64,000 nucleotides of DNA from Caulobacteraceae bacterium. Lineage in GTDB: Bacteria; Pseudomonadota; Alphaproteobacteria; Caulobacterales; Caulobacteraceae. The stretch lies in assembly GCA_947476325.1 (NCBI GenBank), contig CANJPZ010000008.1, positions 1 through 64,000 of the forward strand. The letters run 5' to 3'. The notes under the pieces are model-generated. The model made no database searches. It was not told the origin of the DNA and saw nothing but the letters and a program-made list of their open reading frames with translations. Below, in pieces: positions 62,398 to 64,000 of the stretch (positions are counted from its first letter, which is position 1; the number at the start of each line of letters is the position of its first letter). A program made the position numbers and the translations under genes.

Positions 62398-63678
62398 ATG
62401 AGCGCACACACTTCGAGCTACGAGCCGAAGACCGGCGTCACGCGCTGGCTGGATTCGCGACTGCCGATCCTTCGCCTGGCCCATGACAGCTTCGTCGATT
62501 ATCCGACCCCCCGGAACCTGAACTACTGGTGGACCTTCGGGGCCATCCTGTCGTTCATGCTGGGGATGCAGATCGTCACCGGCATCGTGCTGGCGATGCA
62601 CTATGTGCCCAACACGACCCTGGCCTTCGCTTCGGTCGAGCACATCATGCGCGACGTCAACTATGGCTGGCTGGTGCGCTATCTGCACGCCAACGGCGCC
62701 TCGATGTTCTTCATCGCCGTCTACATTCACATGCTGCGCGGACTTTACTACGGCTCGTACAAGGCCCCTCGCGAAGTGCTGTGGATTCTTGGCTGCGTCA
62801 TCTATCTGCTGATGATGGCCACCGGCTTCCTGGGTTACGCCCTGGTCTGGGGCCAGATGAGCTTCCACGGCGCGGTCGTTATCACCAATCTGTTCGGTGC
62901 CCTGCCGCTGGTCGGCGAGAGCATCCGCACCTGGCTGTGGGGCGGCTTCTCGGTCGATAACGCGACGCTGAACCGCTTCTTCTCGCTGCACTATCTGCTG
63001 CCGTTCATGATCGCCGGCGTGGTTATCCTGCACATCTGGGCCCTGCACGTCACCGGTCAGAACAACCCGATCGGCGTGGAGCCCAAGTCCAAGGCCGATA
63101 CCGTGAATTTCACGCCCTATGCGACCGTCAAGGACGGCTTCGGCGTGGCCCTGTTCGCCGTGATGTTCGGCTTCTTCGTCTTCTACATGCCCAACGCGCT
63201 GGGCCACCCGGACAACTACATTCCGGCCAACCCGCTGGTGACGCCCAAGCACATCGTGCCCGAATGGTACTACCTGCCGTTCTACGCGATCCTGCGGGCG
63301 GTGCCGAACAAGCTGATGGGCGTTCTGGCCATGTTCGGCTCGATCGGCGTGCTGTTCGTCCTGCCCTGGCTGGACACCTCGAAGGTGCGCTCCATGCGCT
63401 TCCGGCCCCAGGCGCAGATTTTCTTCGTCCTGTTCCTGCTAAACGCCCTGCTGCTGGGCTTCTGCGGCGCCAATCCGCCTGACGAGTTCCTCTTCCGGGT
63501 CGGCGCTGAAGGTCCCGGCCTGACCTGGGTCTGGGCGTCCCGTATCGGGCTGGCCTACTGGTTCGGTTATTTCCTGCTGGTCATGCCGTTCCTGCCCCTG
63601 TTCGAAAAGACCAGGCCCGTTCCCGACACCATTTCCTCGCCCGTGCTGTCCGGCGCGGCGACTGCTGAGAAGGCGTAA
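62398..63678 (+). CDS. petB: Cytochrome b of the bc1 complex
   Basis: The 426-residue cytochrome b, with eight membrane segments. The helix B and D haem ligands are in [20 protein letters not shown] and [20 protein letters not shown]. The quinone-site PEWYY loop is present ([19 protein letters not shown]). It starts 11 bases after petA. Separate petB and petC genes are the usual alphaproteobacterial arrangement. Confidence 0.97.
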   Translation: MSAHTSSYEPKTGVTRWLDSRLPILRLAHDSFVDYPTPRNLNYWWTFGAILSFMLGMQIVTGIVLAMHYVPNTTLAFASVEHIMRDVNYGWLVRYLHANGASMFFIAVYIHMLRGLYYGSYKAPREVLWILGCVIYLLMMATGFLGYALVWGQMSFHGAVVITNLFGALPLVGESIRTWLWGGFSVDNATLNRFFSLHYLLPFMIAGVVILHIWALHVTGQNNPIGVEPKSKADTVNFTPYATVKDGFGVALFAVMFGFFVFYMPNALGHPDNYIPANPLVTPKHIVPEWYYLPFYAILRAVPNKLMGVLAMFGSIGVLFVLPWLDTSKVRSMRFRPQAQIFFVLFLLNALLLGFCGANPPDEFLFRVGAEGPGLTWVWASRIGLAYWFGYFLLVMPFLPLFEKTRPVPDTISSPVLSGAATAEKA

Positions 63679-63683
63679 GACCG

Positions 63684-64000
63684 ATGCGGCGCACTCTTCC
63701 TGTCATCGCAACGCTTCTGGCCCTGGGATTTGGCGGCTCGGCGCTCGCCGAGGGTCACGAAGCCCGGATGGTTCACCCTGACTGGTCGTTCGCCGGCCCG
63801 TTCGGAACTTTCGACCAGGGCCAGCTGCAACGCGGCTTCAAGGTCTATCGCGAGGTCTGCTCGACCTGCCACACCATGAACCTGGTGTCGTTCCGCAACC
63901 TGGGCGAAAAGTACGGCCCGTTCTGGGACGAGAAGCACCCGAACCCGAACGACAACCCCTACGTCAAGTCGATCGCCGCCGAGTACGATATCAACGATAT
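63684..64000 (+). CDS. petC: Cytochrome c1 of the bc1 complex, 3' end outside the window
   Basis: Begins MRRTLPVIATLLALGFGGSA (signal peptide), followed by the c-type haem motif in VYREVCSTCHTMNLVSFRN (CxxCH at about 54-58), then GEKYGPFWDEKHPNPNDN, which is typical of cytochrome c1. Only the first 105 codons are in the window. It starts 5 bases past petB, so petABC are one operon. Confidence 0.93.
   Translation, partial: MRRTLPVIATLLALGFGGSALAEGHEARMVHPDWSFAGPFGTFDQGQLQRGFKVYREVCSTCHTMNLVSFRNLGEKYGPFWDEKHPNPNDNPYVKSIAAEYDIND

Overview
The window is a high-GC, gene-dense bacterial chromosome segment. Gene content and order (hslO-apaG-metZ-dcd, a PdeA-type phosphodiesterase next to a RimJ-type acetyltransferase, petABC, a two-domain-length dcd) and the many genes whose -10 box sits 6 to 8 bases from the ATG point to an alphaproteobacterium of the Caulobacteraceae (Caulobacter/Phenylobacterium-like). 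The genus is an inference. No rRNA, tRNA, CRISPR array, prophage or intact mobile element was seen. Almost everything is housekeeping; the unusual material lies in small insertions, repeats, decayed genes and secreted proteins of unknown function.

Layout. 1-0.7 kb: remnant of an IS3-family transposase and an inverted pair of intergenic repeats. 0.7-4.5 kb: hslO, then metZ-apaG, then dcd. 4.5-9.1 kb: an accessory patch with two FkbM-type methyltransferases flanking a membrane histidine kinase split by an in-frame amber codon. 9.6-14.8 kb: SRP RNA and dnaX, a broken cupin gene, an orphan Phd-like protein, and the argB-HAD phosphatase-dapD operon. 14.9-21.3 kb: zapE, then a succinate dehydrogenase operon (sdhCDA-fkbM-21 aa ORF-sdhB) and a 2Fe-2S ferredoxin. 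21.3-31.3 kb: CPBP protease, rsmD, mutL, TraB/GumN protein, a BamF-like lipoprotein, lspA, ileS, rnhB, tag. 31.3-37.6 kb: an FdhF/YdeP-like molybdoenzyme, two tandem secreted paralogues, an SDR and a small secreted FecR-like protein. 37.6-46.5 kb: yaaA, FAD oxidase, tsaC/sua5, peroxiredoxin, yqgE, a duplicated-domain secreted protein, pdeA, rimJ-like, pirin. 46.5-55.4 kb: pyrC, a GT9 glycosyltransferase, ygfZ, a broken lipoprotein, uvrC, cytochrome c, pgsA, a cysteine-rich four-repeat secreted protein, a crotonase. 55.4-64 kb: TfoX-domain protein, MFS exporter, GNAT, a DUF1285-NUDIX-DUF6111-cca operon, hemF, trmL, and petA-petB-petC (petC runs off the window).

Functional coherence: sdhCDAB and petABC supply quinone reduction and quinol oxidation; argB, dapD, metZ and pyrC are biosynthetic; mutL, uvrC, tag, rnhB and dnaX are replication and repair genes; ileS, rsmD, cca, trmL and tsaC serve translation; lspA, the BamF-like lipoprotein, pgsA and GT9 serve the envelope; PdeA links to c-di-GMP cell-cycle control.

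Most interesting: (1) an fkbM gene plus a 21-codon ORF, both stop-start overlapped, inserted between sdhA and sdhB; (2) an intergenic palindromic repeat lying in frame inside ygfZ; (3) two secreted proteins made of internal repeats with exact cysteine spacing; (4) a roughly 150 bp element found downstream of two unrelated genes; (5) two genes interrupted by single in-frame stops; (6) a set of apparently leaderless promoters.
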